Counted from the stretch's first letter, positions 34,360 to 45,974 are shown. The stretch is DNA of 64,000 nt from Isoetes taiwanensis (GCA_021234155.1 JAJEKV010000011.1:7921132-7985131), one strand, 5' to 3'. Notes: a model not told the origin generated them from the sequence alone. Numbers and translations are program-made.

Positions 34360-34416
34360 GTCCCATTCTAGAATGGCGATCCGATGTCTCGGATCGATGG
34401 GATTCTAGAATGGGAC
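34360..34416. other. Compound hairpin at the module junction, copy 2
   Basis: A 15-bp perfect outer stem GTCCCATTCTAGAAT/ATTCTAGAATGGGAC encloses CGATCCGA-TGTC-TCGGATCG followed by ATGGG. The module boundary is after 34401. Confidence 0.85.
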
Positions 34417-34545
34417 TCGCATGAAACCAACAAACCGCCCGAATACCAAAGGACTTCCTTACAAACTAGGATCGAGGACGAAGGTCACAGGACGAAGGCT
34501 AAAGGTCGAAAAGGACAGCATGAAAGAAACGCCAAATTGGTCAAA

Positions 34546-34576
34546 CCAGGCAGGGAGAAGCCCCTCCCCTGCCTGG
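34546..34576. other. Module B hairpin, copy 2
   Basis: CCAGGCAGGG pairs with CCCTGCCTGG around a loop beginning AGAAGCCCCT. Confidence 0.75.
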
Positions 34577-34760
34577 AAACAATTCAAAGAGAAAGAGGTA
34601 CTGCTGAGAGAGAAGAGGAAGCGCCGATGAGGAGTCGATGTAGAAACGCGTCTAAAATAGCGAACTCCCAACCAGAATGGGCATGCGCCGCCCGCATGCA
34701 TGCAAAACATGCATGCTCGTCCCATTCTAGAATGGCGATCCGATGTCTCGGATCGATGGG

Positions 34761-35962
34761 ATAGTTTGCCAAGACAAGAAATTGAGATAATAAGTTAAAC
34801 CATTGAATGGTAAAGGAAATACAAGATGAAACATCAAATTAATAAGTTAAAGTATTGAATGTTAAACGAAATACAAGTGGAGAAATCAAATTACTAGGTT
34901 AAACATTACTAATGGGAAGTTACAAGCGCATAAAGGTATCCATTACATTAATTTAATGCATTCATATATTTATTGATCACATGACATAAGGAACTAAGAA
35001 TAGAATAGAATAGAATAGATTTTTTTATCGTCCACGGAGATCATTGGTCTATGGGACTCAAACGAAAAGATAATAGGTCTCTTAGAAAAAAGATAATAGG
35101 TCTTTTAGCAAATGTAAACAAATGTTTGTTAGAGTGTCATTGTTAGGAATGTGGTTTTGGTTTCAATTATACACTAGGAAGTGCTCACATTATGCACAGA
35201 AGACATGTATAAATACGGTCGGAGGTGCAGTTATTGCACAGAGACAAGGCCATATGGGAGAAGGTTTTCACAGTAAACAGCTGTATACAAGGGCCTTTTG
35301 GTGATTCCAAGCACGCAGATGGCATATCCCCCTTATATATGAGTGCCCCCGCACAAAATACAAAATTTTCAATAAGGAGCCAAATACCAAATCTTTCAGC
35401 CAAAATAATAGCTCGAAATTCAATACAAAGTTTACTGACAAGAGCAGACGGATTAAGATTTAATTTATATGGTATAGATGCATCATATGGCAATTCTTTC
35501 TAATTGTTACATGTAAAGTGCAGAATCCTCTCCAACAATGGATAGAGAAGAACAAAGAAACTGATTGACGACATTGATGTGAAGAGGCATTACGCTATTG
35601 GTGCATTATTTGTTTGTATCATGAAAAGCCGCAAAATATTGATACCATCAAATAGCTCTGGAAAGCATTGAGCAATTTGATCGAATGTTTAAAGCAACAA
35701 TTTCTCATTGTTTGTCAATGTTTGAAGCGCACATCTACTTTGGTTTCTCATATGTCCATATTGTAATGTGTAATTTGCTGAAATATTTGGTTTAGGTGGC
35801 ACGTCCATGTAAAAAGAAGTGGCACATTTTCAAGATGTTGGCCTCAAATTTTAGGTAGAGTAGCTGCCAATCTTTAGCATATCAAACTAGGGGTTAACTG
35901 CAATTTTGATATGTGTCACTTCTATTGTCATCCCATATTTTGTACATGGGTAAAAATGTTTT
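34761..35962. other. Intergenic, includes a LINE 3' remnant
   Basis: At 34996-35060 a GAATA microsatellite is followed by TCGTCCACGGAGATC and GGTCTATGGGAC, the minus-strand 3' terminus of a LINE related to that at 19213. The rest shows nothing recognisable. Confidence 0.5.
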
Positions 35963-38900
35963 GGCACCCAGCTTGTGCAGGGATTTGAGAGGGACCAGTG
36001 GTCTCGTTTGTTGCAGGATTTGGCCTTGGTTGAGGTCCCTGGGGACTTGTCTTTCACCTATTGTAATAGGCAGATTGGTGCGGGCCGGGCGTATGCTAGG
36101 CATGACCGGTGCTATGCTTCCCCATGCGCATTGGATGGTGTGCCCTCTTTGCGCCGGAGTAACATTCTGTCTACCTCCATTTCTCGATCATTACCCTCGT
36201 GTTTTGTCCGGGGGTGCGGTTGCCTCTCGGCCTTCTCTCGACGGTGTTCCGTTTGAACACCGACTTCTCGGCCGATGCGGATTTCGGCCCAAAGGCCGTG
36301 AGTTGTGGCTTGATACCTTTTCATCTCGGAAGGGTATGTCCGGTATGGTGACCGCATTGGCCGGGGTGGTGAAGCGTTTTGCTAAGGTCTTTGGTAGGCG
36401 TGTGTGTGCGGCAGAGGCGGCGGGGAGTTGCATAGTCTTTATCGAGGAGTTGAGAAGATTCGGGCAAAATTCTACCGATGGCATTAGGGAGAATGCGTTG
36501 TTGCAGCGTATTGTTGCTTTGGAGCAGGTTAAAGTGCATGAGGCTGCGTGTGAAGGCAGCCCTTACCCGGTTGAAGGAGGGGGATACAAGTTCGCCGGTG
36601 TTCTTTCAGTGAAGCTAGGCTAAAATGGCGATAAAAAAGATCTATGGCGCCCCTTGCTTTGCGATGGCGGACATTGGAGGATCCCGCTGAGTTGCGAGAG
36701 GTATGTGCATGCTCATTTTCGGGGTTTTTTGCGTGGCGCACTCTTCCCTATGAGCGTGAGATGCGGGAGCTTGTTTTGGGGGGTCGTTAAGCCATCTATT
36801 TTGCCTCACCAACGTGAGAGCTTGGGCGAGAGCTCTCCGAGAGGATTTAGCGGAGGCATGTATGTGCATGGCCAAGGATAAATGTCCCGGGCTGGATGGC
36901 ATCCCCTGTGGGAGTTCTTTCGGCACTTATTGGGAGTGGGCTGGTGAGTGCATTGTACCGTGTGTATCTTGAGTTCTTTGCGGTCTTCTCACATGGATAG
37001 GATCTTGAATACCGCATGCATTTCCTTGATTCCTAAGGTTAAGCAGCCTTCTACTATTAATGATTGGAGGCCTATATCCTTGTTGTCCTCTGTGTACAAG
37101 ATTATTGCGAAAGCCCTGGCCGAGAAGTTGAAGCCGGTGTTGACTTCTTCCATTAGTAAGGTGCAGTCTGGGTTTGTTCCTGGGAGGAACATTTTGACTA
37201 ATGTTGCCGCAGCTTATGAGGGCCTTTATTGGGCCAGGAGAACAAGTCAAGGCATTGCCTATCTTAAGCTTGACTTTGCCAAAGCTTATGATAGTGTCGT
37301 TTGGGAGTTCTTGTTCCGCCATGATGTTAGCGTTGGGCTGTGGTCCACGCTTTACAGAGACAGTCATGAAGCTGCATAGGTCAGCACGGGCTACGGTGGT
37401 GTGCCAGGGTGAACCCTCCGCCTTTTTCTCCTTAGGCAGAGGGGTGCGTCAGGGGTGCCCTTTGGCACCATTTTTGTTTACGATTGTGGCGGAGGCACTG
37501 TCTCAGTTGTTTTTGGCTGCAGTGGAGGAGGGGGTGGTGGATGGGCTTCGGATGCAGGATGGTAGTCAGCAGATTATTAACCAGTTCGCCGATGACACTT
37601 TTCTCTTCTTGGTGGCAGAAGAGAGGAATTTGCGGAATGTGAAGGGTTTGCTGGATACTTTCTCCTTGGCCTCAGGCATTCTTCTGAATTGGGGCAAATG
37701 CTCCGCATTATGGGCCCAGTTGACTCCGCCTCCCCCTTGTTTGGCTCTATTCCCTTGGAAGGTGCTTCCAGGTAATGTGTGTACTAAGCTGTTGGGTATT
37801 CCCTTTGGAGGGGATGTTTCCATGGGGAGGGTGTGGGATGAGATTTTGCAGGGGTTGCAGAAACACCTCAATTGGTGGAAGGGTAGCAAGTTGTCCATGG
37901 CAGGTAGGATCACTATTGCCAAGTCAGTACTTTGTAGCACTCATGTGTATACAGCATCTGCGATGTTAGCTCCTGAGGGTAAGATACAGGCTTTGGATAA
38001 GATTGTTCGAAATTTTGTGTGGGGCGGGGATGATGAAGGGGCGGTTGTTAAAGTGGCTTGGTGGAAGTGTCTCCGCCCCCGGGAGGATGGGGGCTTGGCC
38101 ATTCTGGATTTGGCACTGCATAGTAAGGTGTTGGTCTCTAAGTTTATTTGGAGCATTCTGCAGGATGGAGCATCTTCTCCTAGTGCGGCACTATTGTGGC
38201 AATCTCTTCGCCATTGTGTGGCATTTGGAAAGTCATCATTGCATGTAGAGTTGCCCCAGGCCTTTGTTGTATGGTCTCGGCCTTTCCCACATGCATCCCC
38301 TTTTCTCGGGGGTGTTGCGGGCTTTTGGGATCACGCGGCGTGTGCTCTTCCAGCTAGATTATGCCTCGGTTTATCACCACTCTTCTCCTTTCTTGTGGGT
38401 TCCTCTACCCCTGCGCGTACTTGCCCTTGGCGCCACTTGTGCATGCTCGGGACGCAGTCCCGTTGGAGGCGAGCTGCTGTGTTCACCTTGGAGGATTGGT
38501 ATTGGGATGGTCGACTAGCTTCGTGGGAGTTCTTTTCGAGCTCGCCGCCCTGAAGGACATGGACAGGGCTATCCGGGAACAAGTGGCGGGGAGTATTCCG
38601 CTACACATACCTATAGTCCCTCGAGGGGGTGGTGATGTGGTGGTGCGGGTTTGGAAGGTTCATCCGGATGTTGTATCTTCTTGTTTTGTGCGGTCTTGTT
38701 ACCGGGTGTTGGCTATTCATGACACTCCCCCCGCCGGGCAAGTGGTCTCTGCAGCTTCCGGGTTCTCGATGGCTTCGGTTTGGGCGTGGACATGGAGCTC
38801 ACTTCCCCACAGAAGGTTCAAGTGTATACGTGGCCGGTGGTGCACCGTATCGGTGAATGTCCTTGTGAGTCGGGTTTAGGCGGTGTGAGCCCTCTTTGCC

Positions 38901-39410
38901 CTTGTTGTGGCCTTCATTGAGGCGTGGAGCATTGTGCGGTTTTATGCCCTCACTTGCGGGTTGCCCGGGATTGGGTCGGGGGCTCTGTTTGTGTGAGATT
39001 GAATAGCCAACAATTGCCGCTTCATGTATATCACGGTGCTTGGCCAAATGCGGCAGCAAGCCTTGCATCTGTCGCGTGGCTTGGTTGGTGTGGTTGATTT
39101 GGAAGCGGCGGTTGTGGATCTTTCGAGGGGGATTCAGCAGACTGCGACCCTCTCGATTCCTCGACTTCGGTACAAGCTATTTCAAAGCTTTTTGGTGTTC
39201 CCGGGATTAGTAGAGCGGAAGTTTTCCATTTGGCGGGACTTCTTGGGTGTGGTAGATGGTGATGGCCAGTTTGTACAGCAGTAGAGTTGCAGTTGTTGTG
39301 GAGTGTCGAGGTATCACTGTCTCTTTGGGGCAGTTCTCCTTCCTCCTCACTTGCTTTGTAACATTACCATTCTTTTAATATATTGCTGACACAGTTCTTC
39401 AAAAAAAAAA
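35963..39410 (+). mobile_element. L1-like LINE, 5' truncated, poly(A) tail
   Basis: It ends in a run of about 15 A at 39401-39415. AAAAATGTTTT at 35952-35962 is repeated at 39411-39421, a likely target duplication partly merged with the tail. Coding starts within the endonuclease domain and runs through the reverse transcriptase to the zinc region. It is the same family as the twin-primed copy at 29371. Confidence 0.88.
35975..38900 (+). pseudogene. LINE ORF2: endonuclease end, reverse transcriptase, zinc region
   Basis: The remnant starts with the last part of an apurinic-type endonuclease (GDLSFTYCNRQIGAGRAYAR, then HDRCYAS). Frame changes follow up to 36900. The reverse transcriptase begins with SLIPKVKQPSTINDWRPISL and LDFAKAYDSVVWEFL (37000-37340). 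After a frameshift it continues with GVRQGCPLAPFLFTIVAEAL, NQFADDTFLFLVA and LNWWKGSKLSMAGR, then FVWGGDDEGA and WWKCLRPREDGGLA (to about 38170). The C-terminal part is more damaged. The catalytic FADD box is present. Non-functional because of at least four frameshifts. Confidence 0.9.
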
Positions 39411-39421
39411 AAAAATGTTTT

Positions 39422-39894
39422 CTTTTCTTCTCCAACACTCGTAGAGATAAACCTTGTTTGTCATGGTTTTTGTCACTCAAAATACACTATTATTATCGTC
39501 ATAAATGACTTTGCGCAACTAAAAAGTAGCAGTTAGTATGCGACACAAAAAAGTATGATATAAGACTATAAACCATTACAAAAGACCAAAAGACTTGCAA
39601 AAACAGCCTCAAATCATGATTGGCCATGGCTACCAAACCGATGATTCACTGGCTTTCGTTTTGATTCTAGAACTATAGACGTAAAAAATCATAAAAGAGT
39701 GAATAAAATAATGCAAGCTAAATAAAGCAAATTTACGTTGCTCGAATTCAAATGATTCAAGCAATTCCGCAGCAACTGTTTGATCCAAACCCCTGTGTCT
39801 CATTTTATTCAAAAGCCCTGCTCACATATCAATGTCACCTGGTCATTCATCATCTAATTGTAATCGCATGTGGCCCAATGAATATGGAAGTTCT
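39422..39894. other. Intergenic, nothing recognised
   Basis: AT-rich host sequence between two LINE insertions. Confidence 0.4.
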
Positions 39895-39919
39895 AACTCT
39901 CACTGGCCAATGAGCGCCA

Positions 39920-42830
39920 TGGCAAGCGAGGGCATGGAGGGGTTGCGTGCTACTTCAAAGATGCTATAGCATCCACAGTCTCGCTCCACAAGGCTGATAG
40001 ACTCAACCGCTACCTGTGCATACGAGTGCTGCAACCTCACCATCGCCCACTGTTTATCGCAGGATGTTATATGCCCCATGAAACTTCTAAGTTCTACAGG
40101 GTGCATCAGGCAGACACAGATGTGCATATGCCCTATAGGGAATTGTATGATGACATAGAGCAGTATCGCCAGGAGGGTCATGTGTTTTTATTGGGAGATT
40201 TCAATGCATGTACGGCATAGTGCCAGTCGGTCACCTTTCAGGGAAATGCTGACTCCAACCCACTTTGGTTAGAAACGGAGGCATCCCAGCATGCAAGACG
40301 CTCCCAGGATATAGTCTCCGGAGCCTTTGGAAGAGAGTTGGTCCAGCTATGTCAGATCTTTGACATGGCGATCTGCAATGGTATGCTCAGGTGGCCGCGA
40401 TCAGGGGGCTTCACTTGCAGAAGTGACGGGGGTGATGGTGGAGCCAGTGTGGTGGACTATCTCCTAGCTCCAGTGCCAGAACTTGATATCATTCGTGATT
40501 TCAACGGCTGTGCACAGAACAAGAGATGAAGAGACTTTGTCGGACCACTATCCACTTTATGTCATTTTGGATTGAGGCACTCAGCATGCGGGGGCCACAG
40601 GGACGAGCACCCCGGGGTTTGGGATACAACCCGAACTATAGGAAGCAAGCAGGATATGAGGTGGAGCTTGAACGTGAGCTACAGGGGATCAAAATCAGCA
40701 ACGCATGTTTGATCTACTGATGACTGAGCCAAAAGCCTTTTGGCGTAGAGTATTGTATAAGAGGCATCAACCACCTGGAAATGTTACCGCAGACCGTGGA
40801 GACAGCGGTTGGAGGAGTTGTATGACCCCCCAGGAGCAATTGCTGATGTGCCAGATCAACTAGGAGAAACACTACAGCTCTCAGAGGCGGACATCCACCA
40901 GGGTCTTAGGCATCTTGCTAATGGTAAAGCAAAGGACTTGCAGGAACTTCAGGCCGAGCTGTTGAAATGGGGTGGGCCAGCTTTGCTCGCACCTTTGATA
41001 GGGATAATCAATCAGGCCATCAGAGAGGGCCTCCCGCAGGAATGGATGGTTAGCAAGGTCACCCCTATTCATAAGACGGGAAGCAGGGATGACTCCACCA
41101 ACTACCGTATGATCATGGTGAGCCCATTACTCGCAAAACTTCTAGCAGGGGTGCTGGAGAAGAAGTTAACGCAATGGGCGGAGGAAACTAGAGTGCGTGC
41201 AGTTGGCCAGGCAGGTTTCCCACCGCCCACTCCACGAAAGTGATCATATTTTTACCTCGTAATCCTTATGGAAGCTAGCCGTAATGCAACGGCGTGACTG
41301 TATTGCTGTTTCATGGATTTTAAGAGGCGACGATATGATCACGGTCCCTCGGGACCTGTTGTGGCAACGCTTGCAGGAGCTACATGTCCCACAGGATTTG
41401 CAGAATGCCATCTACCGGCTGTATGACGGAATATATGCCACTTTGCCTGCGTCAGGCCACCGGGTGAACAACACCATAGGTGTTAAACAGGGGTGCCCGT
41501 TATCTCCAACGCTTTTTGGACTCTATATTGACAAGTTGGAGACCTGGATGCAAGAACATGGAGGTGGTGGCCAGCATTAGTTGTGAGGCATATCTGAAAA
41601 ACAGCTTGCTCTATGCTGAGGCGATCTGGACTTATTATCCCATACAAAAGGAGTATGTAGGAACATTTGGATGCTCTCAGTCAATTCTGTGATATAGCAG
41701 GAATGACAGTCAACCGGCCACAGAAAAACTAAGTCGCCAATCCCGTCGCCAAGCATGATATCCCAGACTTCTATTACAGAGGACAAAGGATGGAAGTTGT
41801 TAAGTTGTAAGGACCTTTAAGTATCCGGGAATCGATTTCTCTGCTAACATGCTATGGGATGACCGGTAGAAAGAAGGGTCAGCGGGATGGAAAGCCCCCA
41901 GATGCAATGCGAGAATAGTTGTCCTAGAATAGATCTCTGCGATTAGCACGCATAAAGCACACTTGTTCCGAAAGCACTCGTGGAACCGATCTTCTTTGAT
42001 GGGGTAGAGGTCCGAGGGCCAGCCGATTAGCAAGGGTACTTGGGATAAGCTAGAGAGAGGGTGCGGCTTTTTCGACATACTGACCTAAGCGTCAAGGACA
42101 CGGTGCCTTATCCAATTTTGTCTGTATGAGACGGCTTTTGGCCCTCGCGGAAGATACGCTATCTTGCGCAGCACCTTGGCGATTTCCATAAGGTTGATTT
42201 TAAATGGATGCACAACGCCTTCCTCCCGGGCTCTGTTATTATTGGCACAAGGGCCGCGAACGTCTCAAGAGAGTATGGCAAGAGCATTGTAGGGATGGTT
42301 CGCGACGATGGTCCATAGAATATCAACACATTGTGGATATGCCGGATATTGCGAGCGGGAGCTGCATTTGAATGCGCCGCTTTGTTTGCCTCTCGTGGGA
42401 TGCGCCCACTCTTGCAAAGCCCAAAAGCGAGCACTACCACACACACAGTCACCAAGCTTGAACACGGCCCCCACCAGATCGAAGGCACACATTTCTACCA
42501 AGAAAGCGAAGAGCTATAGCTGCAATAAGGACAGGGTCCCACCATCTCGAATTGAGACAGGGCCCGGGGTACGGATGGAGGGCGGGGAATCCCCAAAGCA
42601 TGAGAGATTATGCCAGTCTTTGTCACATGCGAGATAGTAGAAGATGAACACCATGCTCTCATGGGAATGCCCAAAGATATGCACACATTTGAGCAGCTCA
42701 TGCCGATCTTAGATGCTCTGAGATAGCAATTCACCAACTGCTGGCTTCGCCAATGGTGGCACGTCTTGCGTCCTACATTCTGCAAGTCTCCACCGTCAGA
42801 GAGTCCCTCACAGCACAGGGAATTTGAGGG
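39920..42830 (+). pseudogene. LINE ORF2: endonuclease, reverse transcriptase, C-terminal zinc region
   Basis: The endonuclease shows RGHGGVACYFKDA, GCYMPHETSKFYR, GHVFLLGDFNACTA and, after a frame change, TLSDHYPLYVIL. The reverse transcriptase shows DIHQGLRHLANGKAKD, then SKVTPIHKTGSRDDSTNYR, then GVKQGCPLSPTLFGLYIDKL. The catalytic box is altered from YADD to YAEA at about 41616. A KYLGIDFSA-like stretch follows near 41820. The C-terminal part (42150-42820) resembles the better preserved GSHYLELRQSFGG...CRCCE...DEHHAL region of the copy at 61797-62460. Many frameshifts and the catalytic change make it dead. Confidence 0.85.
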
Positions 42831-42852
42831 CCCAAATAGGGCCTCTCAACGC

Positions 42853-42904
42853 CTACTACAAGGGTTTTTCCTCCCACACGGGGGTTTTTTCATCCCAGTG
42901 GTAG
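42853..42904 (+). promoter_or_regulatory. ENE-like stem-loop in LINE 3' UTR
   Basis: In sense RNA: CUACUAC, AAGGG, U5, CCUCCC, a short ACAC loop, GGGGG, U6, CAUCCC, then GUGGUAG. The outer arms pair, with one G-U. GGG pairs with CCC, CCUCC with GGGGG, and the two U-tracts form the internal loop. It starts about 25 bases after the ORF stop. Confidence 0.78.
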
Positions 42905-42954
42905 AGACACATTGTACAGGGTTTCTGTGGTTTTATTTTGTGTTTGGAAATTTT

Positions 42955-43033
42955 CCGCTATATTGTAAAACCGTCTCATAGGCCAGTTGGCCTCCGTGGA
43001 CATTAAAATATACTTCCTTCCTTCCTTCCTTCT
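42955..43033 (+). other. LINE 3'-terminal motif and TTCC tail
   Basis: GTCTCATAGGCC, a GGCC partner and CCTCCGTGGACATTAAAA precede the TTCC repeats. The same motif occurs at the other LINE ends at 19213, 35020, 47054 and 61797 with different microsatellite tails. Confidence 0.75.
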
Positions 43034-45089
43034 ATATGTTTTGATGTCTCATATCTTACCTACAAAAGAAATAACAGAATAATCTTTGCACTCTCGATTT
43101 AATCATCTTCTTTATTAAAATGAGATGGCCTTGAGAAACGTGCCTAGAACGCTGCTGTGCAGACGCATGCGGCGTTCCTTTCCCATTTGTGGTGCCACTT
43201 GCGGGACGCTGCTTTGCGGGACACTGGTTGCCTATGCTTTCAATGCCAGTGTCCGCTTTCAATGCCAGCGTCGCTGTCTTCAATGCCAATTTGAACTGGT
43301 GGAGGTAATTCGATTGCATCTAAGATTTTTTTGCCTTCCTTTCTCCTACGAATTTCTTACTCACTGTTCATTTGATTCTTTAGCTGGAGGATCCTCATAT
43401 GGTGAGTAAGGTCCAGATTGTGTAACACATTAAGTATTATGGCATTTCGTTTGTGGAGTTCCACCAAAGCTAAGAAGAGGCTAACGATACGGTAAACATT
43501 AGTGTTCCACCATAGCCAATTTGAGGCTAACGATTCCTAGAATGGCAGGTAAGAATGGTAACTTTGGGCAGTACACTAAATCTTTCTACCGATCTTCTGT
43601 AGCCTCCTCTATTCTGGCAAGTTTTTCCTGCTTTGAAAAGGGTTTTTTTCTTCTGGGGTCGATAAGCATCCAGTATCATAGTGGCTGCGCCACCATATGG
43701 GTAAACTATGTTGTTCCTAAATTTTTTTCATGTGACAGATGGTTTGCTTTTTCATGGATGAAGCCACATTTTCTTTAGAAGAATTTAAGTATTGCTTCTG
43801 GAGTTTTTGACATTTGGGCAACTTTCAGTATTTACAAGCTTCATTCCGAGCAAGAGTTGGGGCATATGTTTCTGAGTACATTTCAGCAGATCTTAAGCTA
43901 AGATTAGACATGTCTTAGACAAAATCCAACAATCCCTATTTTTTCTATTTTCTTAGCTCTACTTTGATCTGATGTAGAACATGCAGAGAGAATCACTGAT
44001 GAGAGTTCCAGTTGCCGTTGGAGCAAGCGTGTAATGTAAGATTTTGGGTGAACAATATGAGTTTTTTATATTTCTATGTGATAAGGGTCTACTAGATTAA
44101 TCTGCAGGGCCGAATGAATTTCTTAATGGCGTAACAATTGTAGCTACAGCGATATCAGAAGGCAATGGAAAACTAAACAATCTTCTTTCGTAAGTTTTTT
44201 TAGTGGTTTGGTTCTGATATAACACGCTGCGAGGGCAATTCAGAATGCAGATGCAAGAAATTCAAGAAATTCTTTTGTACGAATTAGATAGCATTCTGGA
44301 CAGTGTTGTAGTTGAGTACAGTCAAGCATGAAAATAATGTAATTGTAGCAATAGCAACTGCAAAAATCCATGCAGAGTCTTCTAGATGGATTGCAGCTAA
44401 ACTGGATATTTGATTGGATGCATCTAAACTGGTTTTTTTTTTTTTCCTTTTGTTTTTAGTTTTATAGCTTGCTAAGCATGGCTCTAAACACATGCATCTA
44501 AACTGGAACTTTATAGTTTTATATCTTCGTTGCTTCTTATGTTTGTGATGTCAAAGCGAGATTGATAGTGAACCGTTATTTGCAGAACTACTTTATGGAT
44601 CAACATTCATGTACCATTTGAAAGGTTTGTTTATTCCTATCTTTTGATGTTTTCTTTTTTAAAAGACAACATTAAATATTTGATGCTGCATGTAGGTTTC
44701 ATGGCCAACATAGCATTATGACTTTCTTTTAGAATCTTCTTTTGAAGTTTCTATTTCTTTCGTGCTTTTGCAGATTAGGAGGTGTCTAAGCGACATTATA
44801 GAACTTCCTACTGCCTTTCTTAAACGGGTAAATAGGATGGTGGAAAATCTTTCTATATGAGTTGTTGCAGATATATTAGAAGATTCATGACTTTGTGAAT
44901 CTCAAACCGTTGCTGCATATGTAACAAACATGTTCTTGCCTTTGTTTCTCCAAAAATTGTTGGAGGTGTCATTTAAAAAGGTTAGCTGCTGAATTTGTAA
45001 CTTCTTTTACATGAACATGCATTCCATTTTTATAACTAGGTTTTGGTATCTCAAATATGTTTTCATATTCTCACTGTCATACCCTCATG
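43034..45089. other. AT-rich sequence, no gene recognised
   Basis: A local repeat of CAATGCCAGTGTC/CAATGCCAGCGTC words lies at 43235-43290 and a poly-T run at 44431-44448. No coding motif was identified. Confidence 0.4.
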
Positions 45090-45276
45090 TTCTTGCACTG
45101 CGACTCGCATGAAACCAACAACGTTCCGATAGGCTTTTCATTCATCTCAGCAGTTTTTCTACAATGGTATAGGGTGGGTAGCTGCACATCGCAAAAATGA
45201 AAAACATAGGGAATATCCAGTTATAGCACCTGGACCCCAAATAAAATTGTGTGCTACAGATGTTGGCTAGTGTACC

Positions 45277-45357
45277 TGCCGAGAGCTTATCGCCGGGATT
45301 AAAAAACCCCGCCCTTTCGGGTTTTCGAGGAAAAACCCTAGCGATAAAATCTCGGCA
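45277..45357 (-). promoter_or_regulatory. ENE-like stem-loop, copy 3
   Basis: In minus-strand sense: a basal stem UGCCGAGA/UCUCGGCA, then UUAUCGC/GCGAUAA, GGG, U5, CCUCG, an apical CCC-GAAA-GGG, CGGGG, U6, AAUCCC. Compared with copies 1 and 2 the pair A-U has become G-C in the middle stem, with both sides changed. Confidence 0.78.
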
Positions 45358-45781
45358 AGGGGCTTGGACAACGCAGGGCTGCTAAACGTTCCCACAAAAA
45401 AACCCACGCTCCACAGAGAATACCGAAGTCGCGCATCACCCCTGGACCTGCACATCACTAACAGAAAAACCAATAGAGAAAAAACCTCGAAAAGCGAGGG
45501 TCGGGTCCGCAGCGTGCGCCACGCGACAAAAACATTTACACCCTCAAAAGCGGAGGGCTGGTCCGCAGCGTGCCACGCGACAATTATAACAATTATGAAC
45601 ATACAAATAACAATTTTAAGGGGGAAGGGTGGAAGCCATGGATATTGCTGAGAGATGAGAAAGCGCCGATGAAACGTCGATGAAGAACTCTGCAATAAGT
45701 AGCGATCCCCAACCTAATGAACGGCCTAAAAATGCATGCGATGCATGCATGCGACGCATGCAATGCATGCATGCTCGTCTC

Positions 45782-45827
45782 GTGCAAGAATCCTGATTCG
45801 CTACGCGAATCGATGACATTCTTGCAC
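45782..45827. other. Compound hairpin at the module junction, copy 3
   Basis: GTGCAAGAAT/ATTCTTGCAC (10 bp) encloses GATTCGC-TAC-GCGAATC followed by GATGAC. Confidence 0.82.
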
Positions 45828-45974
45828 TGCGACTCGCATGAGACCAACAACATCCCGATACCAGAGAACTTCAAGTACTAGATCCGAGGAGAAAGGTTGA
45901 AGATTGTCCTATGCCAGACAAAAGGGCAAAGATAGAAGAGGTTAGAAAGGATAGGAATGGCCAAGAAAGAGTAG

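Larger units (their letters stand above)
33745..34760. mobile_element. Two-module structured non-coding element, copy 2 (most complete)
   Basis: Module A is 33745-34401 and module B is 34402-34760. Each starts ATTCTAGAATGGGACTCGCA and ends in a hairpin plus ATGGG. The left 15 bases are the perfect inverse of 34360-34374. The right 180 bp of the two modules are nearly identical. Module A carries the ENE-like hairpin; module B has another hairpin. The flanking host sequence shows no obvious target duplication, as in rolling-circle elements. No ORF of substance. Confidence 0.82.
39895..43033 (+). mobile_element. LINE of a second clade with TTCC microsatellite tail
   Basis: It is 5' truncated in the endonuclease. 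It contains the reverse transcriptase and a C-terminal cysteine/histidine region, then an ENE-like hairpin just after the ORF. The 3' terminus is CTCATAGGCC...GGCCTCCGTGGACATTAAAATA followed by TTCC repeats (43008-43033). There is no poly(A). A clear target duplication was not found. Clade is uncertain; GVKQGCPLSPTLFGLYID resembles RandI/Dualen-like or related elements. Confidence 0.85.

Noticed and set aside
34615-34665. Hammerhead ribozyme in the structured elements (CCGATGAG ... GAAAC)
   Set aside because: The core reads CCGATGA instead of CTGATGA, stem II does not form and the GAAA is not kept in the other copies.
42955-43033. AATAAA-type polyadenylation signal near the TTCC tail as evidence of a normal mRNA end
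   Set aside because: The match (TTAAAATA) is weak, and the conserved feature is the LINE terminus itself.
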